Shown here piece by piece: positions 17,270 to 25,084 of a stretch of DNA of 64,000 nt. Source of the stretch: Streptomyces sp. NBC_01723. Its GTDB lineage: Bacteria; Actinomycetota; Actinomycetes; Streptomycetales; Streptomycetaceae. The position numbers were made by a program, and so were the translations under genes. The notes under the pieces are model-generated. The model saw only the letters and a list, made by a program, of their open reading frames with translations. It was not told where the DNA came from and did no database searches. Position 1 is the first letter of the stretch; each line of letters starts with the position of its first letter. Where the stretch lies: positions 7,180,001 through 7,244,000 of the forward strand of contig NZ_CP109171.1 of assembly GCF_036246005.1 (NCBI RefSeq), written 5' to 3'.

Positions 17270-18614
17270 CTAATACTCCAGCAGCGGTTCGTGTCCTGAG
17301 CTGCGTTTTCGGTATTGGCAGCGGCGGGCGACGGCCTGGCGGTGTCTTCTCCAGGCCGACCACTTCAGTGCGTGGGTGACGGGGGCGCGGTCGGCTCGTG
17401 GGTGGGGCAGGAGAGTGTCCAGGAGTCGCCGGATTTCTGCCACGGTGAGCGGGACGAGGGCTGATCCGTTTCTGCAACCCCCTTGAGGCCTCGCCGGCCT
17501 GGGCGGCGAGTGCCGTCAGGACCGCGTGGGCGAGCATGGCCAGGGTGATGTGCCGATACCAGTCGGGATAGCGGCGGACCTCGTACTCGTCCAGGCCGCA
17601 TTCGTTCTTCGCGGCCTGGAAGCACTTCTCAATCGCCCAGAGGAAGTCGGCCACCTGGGCCAGCTCAGCGATCTCGACACCAACGGGGGCGTAGGCGAGG
17701 CAGTAGGCGAGTTCGCCGGAGTCGGACAGGCTGCGGCGGGCCATCGCCCAGCGGTGATGGGGCGGCGGGTCGGGGTCGAAGACGAGGTTGGCGGGCAGCT
17801 CGGCCGCGGCCCGGTCGTAGACACGCGGGCCCTTCGCTCCGTCGCCGCAGGAGAGTCTCTGCCAGGCATCGGCAGGTGCTTCGTCGATGAGCTGGTCGAT
17901 GCGCCAGAAGCCGGCCAGGGACTTGATCTGCTGGGACTTGGGCGCCGCCACCACATAGCCGATGTCGAGTTGCTCGAGCAGGCGGCGGAAGTGCCAGTCC
18001 TGCCCGTAGGCCTCGTCCGCGGTGACCCACTTGGCGGGCAGGCCGGTGGCCAGGCAGCGGCGGACGATGTTCCGGGCCAGTTCACCCTTGGTCGCAAACG
18101 CCCGCTCATCAGGGATTTTCGCCGCCCGGCAGCGGTCGCGGTCGGAGGTCCAGGCTTTGGGCAGGTAGAGCTCCCGGTCGACCAGGGTCCGGCTCGAGCG
18201 GGTGGCGTAGGCGGCGAACACCCCGATCTGGCAGTTGTCGATCTTTCCCGGAGTGCCGGTGTACTGCCGGCCCGCCCCGGCCGACGTGGTGCCCTTATTG
18301 ATGAACCCGGTGTCGTCAATGATCAACACACCACCGGGGCCAAGGGACTCACCGATGTAGGCACGGACGTCGTCGACCAGGGAGTCCGCGTCCCAGACGC
18401 TGCTGTTCAGCAGCCGCTGAAAGCCGTCCGGCGTGCGATGGCCTGCCCATTCCGCGAGCTGCCAGCCGTTCTTCCGTGCCGCTCGGCCCAGCACACCGCG
18501 GACATAGTCCCGCATCCGCCACCGCAGATCCGCCCGACCGAACCGGCCCGCCACCCGAGCGAACACCGAATCCAACTCCGCAGCCCAGCAACCGACTTCA
18601 GTCATGCCCTCCAT
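17270..18614 (-). pseudogene. IS701-family transposase, same C-terminal frameshift as copy 1
   Basis: It starts at ATG 18614. Catalytic blocks LIIDDTGFINKG, TADEAYGQD and LWAIEKCFQAAKNECG are present. After GEASRG the frame shifts as in copy 1. The corrected C-terminus (LVPLTVAEIRRLLDTLL ... SSGHEPLLEY) ends at 17270-17272, using the IS end as the stop context. Around the shift copy 1 reads CAAAGGGGCTGC and copy 2 CAAGGGGGTTGC, so the sequence has drifted while the frame relation is kept. Confidence 0.75.
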
Positions 18615-18664
18615 ACCAGAACAACGACAATCGCCAGCTCAGGACACGATCCGCTGCTGGAGTA
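17274..18664. mobile_element. IS701-family insertion sequence, copy 2
   Basis: The inverted ends TACTCCAGCAGCGGTTCGTG (left) and TACTCCAGCAGCGGATCGTG (right, reversed) bound 1391 bp, the same length as copy 1 but in the opposite orientation. Outside both ends the sequence reads TAA towards the element. Confidence 0.8.
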
Positions 18665-18700
18665 TTACAGCGGCTAACAGAATGGACCCCGCGGGCTGAC

Positions 18701-19230
18701 CTACAGAGATCCCGGCTCGCCGTCGACGACGAACCGCGTCAGGGATCGCTCCAGCAGTTCCAAAAACTGCCGCAGGTCGTCGGCTGCCTTGTCGAGCTCC
18801 GGTTGGTCCAGTGATGCTGTCCGCGTCCGATGGACCGATCCATCAGGGCCCGCGGCGTAGGGCAGGCCGCCACCGTTCGAGCCGATGACGAGACCATGAA
18901 CCTTCTGGTCCGCGCCGAGGTCGACAGCACCGTAGTCCTGGAGTCGCAGAAGGGCGTCACTTGCCGGGTCGAGGAAGTAGCCGTTGCCGATGTCCGCCCA
19001 GGTAACGTCCCCGACGCAGTCGTAGAAAGTGACCAGGTCAGCCGGGATGAGGATCGCTTGGGCGAGCGTGCGAGCCGCGGCTTGATCGTCACGGCTTGCC
19101 AGCCGGACCTCGTTGGTGCCAGGGGGAAGCCGTGCCGACGCTCGAACTCGCCTGTCATTGCCGTGAGTGTCCCGGAGACTCTGTCTGTCCACGCGGCCAG
19201 CCAGGCGGGTGAAAGTGAACGGTCGCTCAT
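18701..19230 (-). pseudogene. SMI1/KNR4 (SUKH)-like immunity protein, probable N-terminal frameshift
   Basis: The C-terminal 120 residues fit the SUKH fold: IPADLVTFYDCVGDVTWADI, GNGYFLDPASDALLRL and LVIGSNGGGLPYA. SUKH proteins are commonly immunity partners of nuclease or other polymorphic toxins. A natural-looking N-terminus (MSDRSLSPAWLAAWTDRV ... EFERRHGFPL) starts at ATG 19230 in another frame. The two halves would join at the G5 run 19122-19126, so one base is missing or the start is downstream. No toxin gene is adjacent. The flanks are insertion sequences. Confidence 0.5.
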
Positions 19231-19291
19231 GAGGCGGGATCATGGCATGAACCAAGGACATCCATGAGTGACCGGCGGCCGCACCCCAACG

Positions 19292-20123
19292 TCAGCGCAC
19301 TGCTCTGAGCTGTCGGTGGGTGATGAGGCAGCAGGCGAGCCTGAGGAACGCTTCATGAATGTCGGCCCTGCGTTCCCACCGGATCCGTAGGCGCCGGAAG
19401 CCGTGCAGCCACGCAAAACTCCTCTCCACGACCCAGCGATAGGTGCCCAACCCGGTGCCGTGCCGGGTGCCGCGGCGGGCGATAGCGGGCACGATGCCGC
19501 GAGCGCGGACCTGATCGCGGTAGACGTCATGGTCGTAGCCGCGGTCGGCGAACAGCGAGTCCGGCTTGCGACGGGGACGGCCGACCCTGCCGCGGACCGG
19601 TGGGATCGCGTCGAGCAAGGGCAGTAGTTGGGTGACATCGTTGCGGTTGTCGCCGGTCAGCAGGACCGCGAGCGGGGTGCCGTGCCCGTCAGTGATCAAG
19701 TGGTGCTTGGAGCCGGCCCGGCCCCGGTCGACCGGCGAGGGACCCGTCTGGCTCCCCCCCTTTTAGCGCCCGGACGTGGGAGGAGTCGACCACGCAGCGA
19801 GACCAGTCCAGCCGCGAGGCCGCGTTCAGCTCGGCCAGCAGGATCTCGTGCAGCCGTTGCCAGACGCCGGCCTGATTCCAGTCCCGCAAGCGGCGCCAGC
19901 ACGTCATGCCTGAGCCGAAGCCGAGGTGTTGTGGCAAGTACTCCCACTGGATGCCGGTGTGCAGCACGTACAGGATCCCGCACAGCACCTCCCGGTCTGG
20001 CAGCGGCTTGCGGCCCGGGTACCGAAAGCGCCGCTCGCGCTGCGGCAGCAGCGGCTCCAGGCGGTCCCATAGCTCATCCGACACGATCCATGGCGATGTC
20101 CCCACACAGGACCGAACACTCAA
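19292..20123 (-). pseudogene. IS5-family transposase, broken at an A4G7 tract
   Basis: The front frame has PWIVSDELWDRLEPLLPQ, GILYVLHTGIQWEYLPQHLG and CVVDSSHVRALKGG. The rear frame has GPSPVDRGRAGSKHHLITDG, LFADRGYDHDVYR and YRWVVERSFAWLHGFRRLR, stop at 19292. They meet at AAAAGGGGGGG (19755-19765 in reverse). With six Gs instead of seven the gene would be one continuous frame, so this is a one-base insertion or a slippage site. The catalytic Asp, Asp and Glu are all present. Confidence 0.75.
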
Positions 20124-20593
20124 CTACCGCCCTGGACACGGCCTTCGCGGCCAATCCACCTCATTGTGCTAGCCGCTGTTATCGCGCGAAAGATGGTCGA
20201 CTCACCAGTGCCGATCTTGCGTTCCTACCGGCTTCCCCCCTGGCGGCGAGCTTGCAGAGCCTGCCGGGTTCATAATGCGGCGCGCAATATAGACCACGAT
20301 CGCCGGTTAGCCAAACCGGCGATCGTGGCGACCATTGGTAGCGGTCGTGCTCCCTGTGCCAGGCGGTGGGGAGAAGCAGGATCGATGGACTGCCCACTGG
20401 AAGAGGGGAGGAGAGTGGTTTGGCGTGGCCGAGTCACAACCTTCGCAAGCGCTGGTGTCGCTGCCGAGGAAATCCCAACTTTTAGTTACGGCAACATAGA
20501 GGCTCATGCGTGCATTGCATCACAAAGTCGAATTCTCAATGTGAACAGGGTATTTAAGGTGAGGAATGCTAAAAATCGTGAAGGAGAGTGCCT
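20124..20593. other. 470-bp gap with a long hairpin, lower GC
   Basis: No convincing gene is seen. It contains the 35-nt perfect hairpin at 20294-20328. The last 150 bases are AT-rich for this genome (GGTATTTAAGG near 20548), which suggests a promoter for the small gene at 20594. The base composition suggests that it belongs to the integrated element. Confidence 0.5.
20294..20328. terminator. Perfect 15-bp hairpin, possible terminator
   Basis: CCACGATCGCCGGTT is followed by a 5-base loop AGCCA and the exact reverse complement. There is no T-tract, as usual for Streptomyces terminators. It separates the IS5 gene from the integrase region. A recombination or protein-binding role is also possible. 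Confidence 0.5.
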
Positions 20594-20773
20594 ATGCAAA
20601 ATGGGAACTCTATACCGGTTGACGCGGCCGGTAAGTGGCTATGTGAACACTTCAAAGATGACCCAGCGCCCCGGGTCGACATCAGCTTCAGGGACGAGGA
20701 ACCGGACCCGGTGGCATACCGGCGCATCCTAGAGATCCTCTTCCGGCCTCGCACCGACACCCCCGCAGCATAA
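20594..20773 (+). CDS. Small acidic protein upstream of integrase
   Basis: A 59-aa protein, ATG 20594 after AAGGAGAG (spacing about 6). The sequence VDAAGKWLCEHFKDDPAPRV and VAYRRILEILFRPR predicts two helices; there is no recognised domain. It lies 72 bp upstream of the serine integrase in the same direction and is probably co-transcribed. Small genes beside serine integrases sometimes encode accessory or directionality factors, but nothing in the sequence proves that here. Confidence 0.6.
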   Translation: MQNGNSIPVDAAGKWLCEHFKDDPAPRVDISFRDEEPDPVAYRRILEILFRPRTDTPAA

Positions 20774-20845
20774 GATCTACGCCACATGGGTGACCCCGGC
20801 GGCACCGCAAATGCCCGGGGTCTGGCCAGTCGCGAAGGGACTGAC

Positions 20846-22864
20846 ATGGGTAAGACTCTCACGCGTGCAGTTGACACCGCACTGCGAACCACCGGTACGG
20901 CCACACTCCGGGCCGTGGACTACCTCCGAGTGTCCACCGAGGAACAGGCCGCCGGATACGGCATCGCCTACACCGGGAAAAAGACCGTCCGCTACATCCA
21001 GAAGAAGGGCTGGAAGCACGTCGGCACGTACGCCGACGAAGGCTTCAGCGGCAGCCTGGAGGCCGACGACAGGCCGGACCTGCGGCGCCTCATGAAGGAC
21101 GCCCGCAAGACCCCTCGCCCCTTCGACATGGTCGTGGTCAACGAGGGCCGCGGCATCGGCCGCACCGGCCGCGCCTTCTGGAAATGGGTCTGGGACCTCG
21201 AAGACCTCGGCGTATACGTCGCCGTGGTCAAGAAGGACTACGACAACTCGACACCTGCCGGCCGCAGCCAAATGCGCAAGGACGCCGACTACGCCGAGGA
21301 AGAGCGCGAGCTGATCCGCGAACGCACCCAGGGCGGCATCCAGGAGAAGGCCGAGGACGGCCTGTACCCGGGCGGCATGGTCCCCTTCGGCTGGGACGTC
21401 GCCGAGCGCGGCAAGAAGGGCGCCTCACACTACGTCGTCCACAAGGAGGAGGCGTCGACCCTGCGCCGAGCGCGGGAAGTCTTCCTGGAGAAGCGCAGCT
21501 GGGAGGAGACGGCGCTGATCCTCAACAGCGAGAAGCGCCTGACCCGGTCCGGAAACGGCTGGACCGCCAAGAACATCCGCTGTCGCCTCCTGGGCGATGC
21601 GGCCCTGGAAAGCCGCGTCACGTGGCGAGGCCACGACGCTCAGCGAGACCAGGACGGCAACCCGATCTACGGGGAAACCGTCGTGATCAGCCTCCCGTCG
21701 ATCTTCACGGACGAGGAGGTCCAGGAGCTGAAGTCCGCCATGGAAAGCCGCCGGCCGTCGACCAAATCCCGGTCCCGCATCTACCTCCTGACCGGCCTCA
21801 TGACCAGCCCCTGCGGCAAGACCTACGAGGGCCACCAGCACCGGCCCACAGAGGTCATCTACCGATGCAAGGGCCGGCACGAGTCGTACGCCGGAGCGGG
21901 CGACCGCTGCACTTGCCCCTACCTCGAAGCCACCAGCATCGAGGAGCAGGTCTGGAAAGACGTTATGGCGACACTCGGCGACGCCGACCGCATGAAGGCC
22001 ATGGCCCAAGACTGGCTGAACGCCACCAGCCACAAGCGCATGGACTACACCAAGCGCATCGCCGAACTGGACCAGCGGATCGCCGAAGCTGAAGACCTCA
22101 TCGACATCACCGCAGCCACCGCCGCCAAGCGCGCCCTGCGCCGCGGCCTGAGCCGCGAGGAGGCCGAGGAGGCTGCGGAGCGGGCCGCCAAGCCCCACGA
22201 AGACGAACTCGCCGGGCTGGAGAAGCTACGCCGTGAGGCAGAAGCGTGGCAGAAGGAGGCTGCAGAGGCAGGCCGCTGGCTTCAGAACTTGGAGCGCCTG
22301 GCCGAGGTCGCCGGGCGGAACCTGCAGGACGTCGAGCCTGCCGAAAAGGCCGAGCTGCTGCGCATGATGAAGACACGAGCGGAAGTCCTCCGCTGCGCTC
22401 CGAGGCGCAAGGGCGTTGCCTGCGCGGTACAGGAGTGGTTTGTGGCCGCCAGCCGTTGCGTCCCCGTCCTCACGGACGATGCTTGGGAGCGGATCGCGCC
22501 GCTAATGGGCGGTCCGCGCTGCACCATCGACCGCCGGGTGATGGTCGAAGCACTCCTGGAGAAGGCAACTTCGGGCGCCCGCTACAAGGAGTTGGCGCCG
22601 AAGTACGGCGTGGACTGGAAGACGCTCCAGACGCAGGCGAACCGGTGGCTGAACCGGGGTGTCTGGGCCGAGGCAATGAAGGTGTTGGCCGACGCTGAGT
22701 GTGTCCCGGTGTGGCGGCCGGACCGGGTGGAAATCAAGGTGACTTTCGCACCGCTGGCCATTGAGTCCAGAGTGGGAGTCGAGGAATGGGACGGTTCGAG
22801 CCGGGGCCGCCCACGCAGAACTCCGTGCGCTCGCCGAAGCCCTGACCGACCATGTCCTGAGTGA
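20846..22864 (+). CDS. Large serine recombinase (phage/ICE-type integrase)
   Basis: A 672-aa recombinase that would integrate the element by serine-mediated strand exchange between attP and attB. ATG 20846 is chosen because GAAGGGA lies just upstream; an in-frame ATG at 20786 has none. The resolvase catalytic domain (about residues 20-170) has YLRVSTEEQ with the nucleophile Ser, and VVVNEGRGIGR. A recombinase domain follows (DGLYPGGMVPFGW, then LTRSGNGWTAKNIRCRLLGD). The zinc ribbon is degenerate: SPCGKTYEG and YRCKGR...CTCPYLE lack the usual paired Cys. A coiled coil spans about residues 395-520. The last 100 residues (LTDDAWERIAPLMGG ... KTLQTQANRWLNRGVWAEAM) resemble the N-terminal DUF4096 domain of IS5 transposases, an unusual extension. 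The 3' end overlaps a broken chromosomal gene on the other strand. Confidence 0.9.
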   Translation: MGKTLTRAVDTALRTTGTATLRAVDYLRVSTEEQAAGYGIAYTGKKTVRYIQKKGWKHVGTYADEGFSGSLEADDRPDLRRLMKDARKTPRPFDMVVVNEGRGIGRTGRAFWKWVWDLEDLGVYVAVVKKDYDNSTPAGRSQMRKDADYAEEERELIRERTQGGIQEKAEDGLYPGGMVPFGWDVAERGKKGASHYVVHKEEASTLRRAREVFLEKRSWEETALILNSEKRLTRSGNGWTAKNIRCRLLGDAALESRVTWRGHDAQRDQDGNPIYGETVVISLPSIFTDEEVQELKSAMESRRPSTKSRSRIYLLTGLMTSPCGKTYEGHQHRPTEVIYRCKGRHESYAGAGDRCTCPYLEATSIEEQVWKDVMATLGDADRMKAMAQDWLNATSHKRMDYTKRIAELDQRIAEAEDLIDITAATAAKRALRRGLSREEAEEAAERAAKPHEDELAGLEKLRREAEAWQKEAAEAGRWLQNLERLAEVAGRNLQDVEPAEKAELLRMMKTRAEVLRCAPRRKGVACAVQEWFVAASRCVPVLTDDAWERIAPLMGGPRCTIDRRVMVEALLEKATSGARYKELAPKYGVDWKTLQTQANRWLNRGVWAEAMKVLADAECVPVWRPDRVEIKVTFAPLAIESRVGVEEWDGSSRGRPRRTPCARRSPDRPCPE

Positions 22865-23129
22865 CCACCTGCATGTGCGCGCCGCAGTCCTTGATCAGTG
22901 CCGCCAGCTCCAGCAGCGCGAAGACGTCGAAGCGGTGGACCGCCGGTTCGGAGGCGGCCGGGTCCCGGTTGACGACCAGCAGCGACTCGGAGCTGTCCGG
23001 CAGCCCGAAGAACGCCTGCTTGCGGCGGAGTCTGCGCCGGGACAGGTAGGTGCGGGTGAACCAGCCCAGCGCGGCGCTGATGCCGGCCGCGACCACGCCC
23101 AGGACGATGTTGCGTACGTCGTCAGTCAT
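22734..23129 (-). pseudogene. Chromosomal membrane-protein gene truncated by the integrated element
   Basis: From ATG 23129 the product starts with a membrane helix (NIVLGVVAAGISAALGWFTR, residues 6-25) and a basic stretch RRRLRRK. A soluble part follows: FFGLPDSSESLLVVNRDP, RFDVFALLELAALIKDCGAH and GERTEFCVGGP. After about residue 110 the sequence becomes unlike a protein domain (RPIPRLPLWTQWPAVRKSP) and lies over the end of the integrase gene. The natural C-terminus is therefore missing, presumably left at the other end of the island. I do not recognise the family by name. Confidence 0.65.
22775..22812. other. Probable attachment-site junction (attL or attR)
   Basis: Here the native reading frame of the minus-strand gene (FCVGGP) passes into sequence shared with the integrase 3' end (GACGGTTCGAGCCGGGGCC, 22789-22807). 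A serine-integrase crossover core is only 2 to a few bp and cannot be placed by eye. Confidence 0.5.
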
Positions 23130-23269
23130 GGGCGCGCATGCTAGCGGGCGTCGGCGTACCGGTGTTCGACGGGCCGCCGGGCCACCCGCTCAGGTGGCGG
23201 CCCCTGTGCTCCTGACGCGACCATGACGATCAACTAAGCTGCCCGAACGGCCTTTCCCTGGAGGTGCGG

Positions 23270-25078
23270 ATGCGTCGCCCTGTCGCACGGAATCTGACGG
23301 TCCTGGCGGTCTCGGCCGCCGTGGTGTCGGTGGGGGCCGCGGCGCCGCCCACGCCCCACGGCAGCCCCGGCGCCCCGAAGGCCCCGGTCGCCGTCGGGTA
23401 CGGGGGCGCGGTCTCCAGCGTCGACCCGGACGCCTCGGCCGCCGGCATCGAGGTGCTGCGCAAGGGCGGCAACGCCGTCGACGCCGCCGTGGCCACCGCG
23501 GCCGCGCTCGGTGTCACCGAGCCCTACTCCGCCGGGGTCGGCGGCGGCGGGTACTTCGTCTACTACGACGCCAAGTCCCGCACGGTGCGCACCATCGACG
23601 GCCGCGAGACCGCGCCGCTGACCGCCGACGAGAAGCTCTTCACGGAGAACGGCAAGCCGATCGCCTTCGCCGACGCCGTCAGCAGCGGCCTCGCCGTCGG
23701 CACCCCCGGCACGCCCGCCACCTGGCAGGCGGCCCTCGACAAGTGGGGCAGCCGCAAGCTCGCCTCCGTACTCAGGCCCGCCGAGCGCCTGGCCCGGCAG
23801 GGCTTCACCGTCGACGACACCTTCCGCTCCCAGACCGCCGCCAACGAGCAGCGGTTCCGCTACTTCCCGGACACCGCGGAGCTGTTCCTGCCCGGCGGGC
23901 AACTCCCCGTCGTCGGCTCCACGTTCAAGAACCCCGACCTGGCCCGCACCTACCAGGAGCTGGGCCGGGAGGGCGTCGACGCGCTCTACCGCGGCGAGTT
24001 GGGCGAGGACGTCGTCGACACCGTCAACGAGCCGCCCGTCGACCCGGACTCCGGCTGGAACGCCCGCCCCGGCGACCTGTCCGCCAAGGACCTCGCCGCC
24101 TACGAGGCCAAGTTCCAGTCGCCCACCCGGACTTCGTACCGCGGCCTGAACGTGTACTCCATCGCACCCTCCTCCTCCGGCGGCACCACCGTCGGCGAGG
24201 CGCTGAACATCCTGGAGCGCACCGACCTCTCCGAGGCGAGCAAGGTCCAGTACCTGCACCGCTTCATCGAGGCCAGCCGCATCTCCTTCGCCGACCGCGG
24301 GCGCTGGGTCGGCGACCCCGCCTTCGAGGACGTACCGACGAAGGAACTGCTCTCGCAGCGGTACGCCGACTCGCGCGAATGCCTGATCAAGGACGACGCG
24401 GCGCTCACCAGCCCCCTCGCGCCCGGCGACCCCCGGCACCCCGCCGCCTGCGCGGCCGGCGGCAAGGCGGCGCCGACCACGTACGAGGGCGAGAACACCA
24501 CGCACCTGACCGTGGCCGACAAGTGGGGGAACGTCGTCGCCTACACGCTCACCATCGAGCAGACCGGCGGCAGCGGCATCACCGTGCCCGGCCGCGGCTT
24601 CCTGCTCAACAACGAGCTGACGGACTTCTCCTTCGCCCCGGCGAACCCGGCCGTCCACGACCCGAACCTGCCCGGGCCCGGCAAGCGCCCGCGGTCCTCG
24701 ATCGCCCCGACCATCGTCCTGGACCGGCACCACGAGCCGGTCGTGGCGGTCGGGTCGCCCGGCGGGGCCACCATCATCACCACCGTGCTCCAGACGCTCA
24801 CCGGCTTCATCGACCGCGGGCTGCCCCTGGTGGACGCGATCGCCGCCCCGCGCGCCAGCCAGCGCAACGCGGCCCAGACCGAACTCGAACCCGGCCTCTA
24901 CGACAGCGGGTTGCGGGGGCGTCTCGAGGCGCTCGGGCACTCCTTCAAGGAGAACCCGGAGATCGGCGCCGCGACCGGCGTGCAGCGGCTGCCGGGCGGA
25001 AAGTGGCTGGCCGCCGCCGAGAAGGAGCGGCGCGGTGGCGGCTCGGCGATGGTGGTGTGGCCCACGCGGCAGCGGTAG
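23270..25078 (+). CDS. ggt: Secreted gamma-glutamyltransferase
   Basis: A 602-aa gamma-glutamyltransferase precursor (glutathione hydrolase type), which self-cleaves and transfers or hydrolyses gamma-glutamyl groups outside the membrane. ATG 23270 follows GGAGGT; an in-frame GTG at 23264 is less likely. It has a signal peptide (RRPVARN then LTVLAVSAAVVSVGAAAP). The substrate-binding front part contains GGNAVDAAVATAAALGVTEP. The autocatalytic Thr is residue 410 in ENTTHLTVAD, followed by the oxyanion-loop region PGKRPRSSIAPTI and VGSPGGATII. The length is normal. It is the first chromosomal gene to the right of the island. Confidence 0.9.
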   Translation: MRRPVARNLTVLAVSAAVVSVGAAAPPTPHGSPGAPKAPVAVGYGGAVSSVDPDASAAGIEVLRKGGNAVDAAVATAAALGVTEPYSAGVGGGGYFVYYDAKSRTVRTIDGRETAPLTADEKLFTENGKPIAFADAVSSGLAVGTPGTPATWQAALDKWGSRKLASVLRPAERLARQGFTVDDTFRSQTAANEQRFRYFPDTAELFLPGGQLPVVGSTFKNPDLARTYQELGREGVDALYRGELGEDVVDTVNEPPVDPDSGWNARPGDLSAKDLAAYEAKFQSPTRTSYRGLNVYSIAPSSSGGTTVGEALNILERTDLSEASKVQYLHRFIEASRISFADRGRWVGDPAFEDVPTKELLSQRYADSRECLIKDDAALTSPLAPGDPRHPAACAAGGKAAPTTYEGENTTHLTVADKWGNVVAYTLTIEQTGGSGITVPGRGFLLNNELTDFSFAPANPAVHDPNLPGPGKRPRSSIAPTIVLDRHHEPVVAVGSPGGATIITTVLQTLTGFIDRGLPLVDAIAAPRASQRNAAQTELEPGLYDSGLRGRLEALGHSFKENPEIGAATGVQRLPGGKWLAAAEKERRGGGSAMVVWPTRQR

Positions 25079-25084
25079 CGCGGA

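Noticed and set aside
16068..18614. Apparent 848-aa fusion protein of two transposases
   Set aside because: It arises because the IS701 frame is shifted near its C-terminus and reads through into the IS630 gene; each has its own start, ends and family length.
1..22800. Chromosome end (telomere) or plasmid origin within the IS region
   Set aside because: No telomere-type palindrome series, terminal protein gene or replication gene is visible, and the region ends in an integrase/att junction instead.
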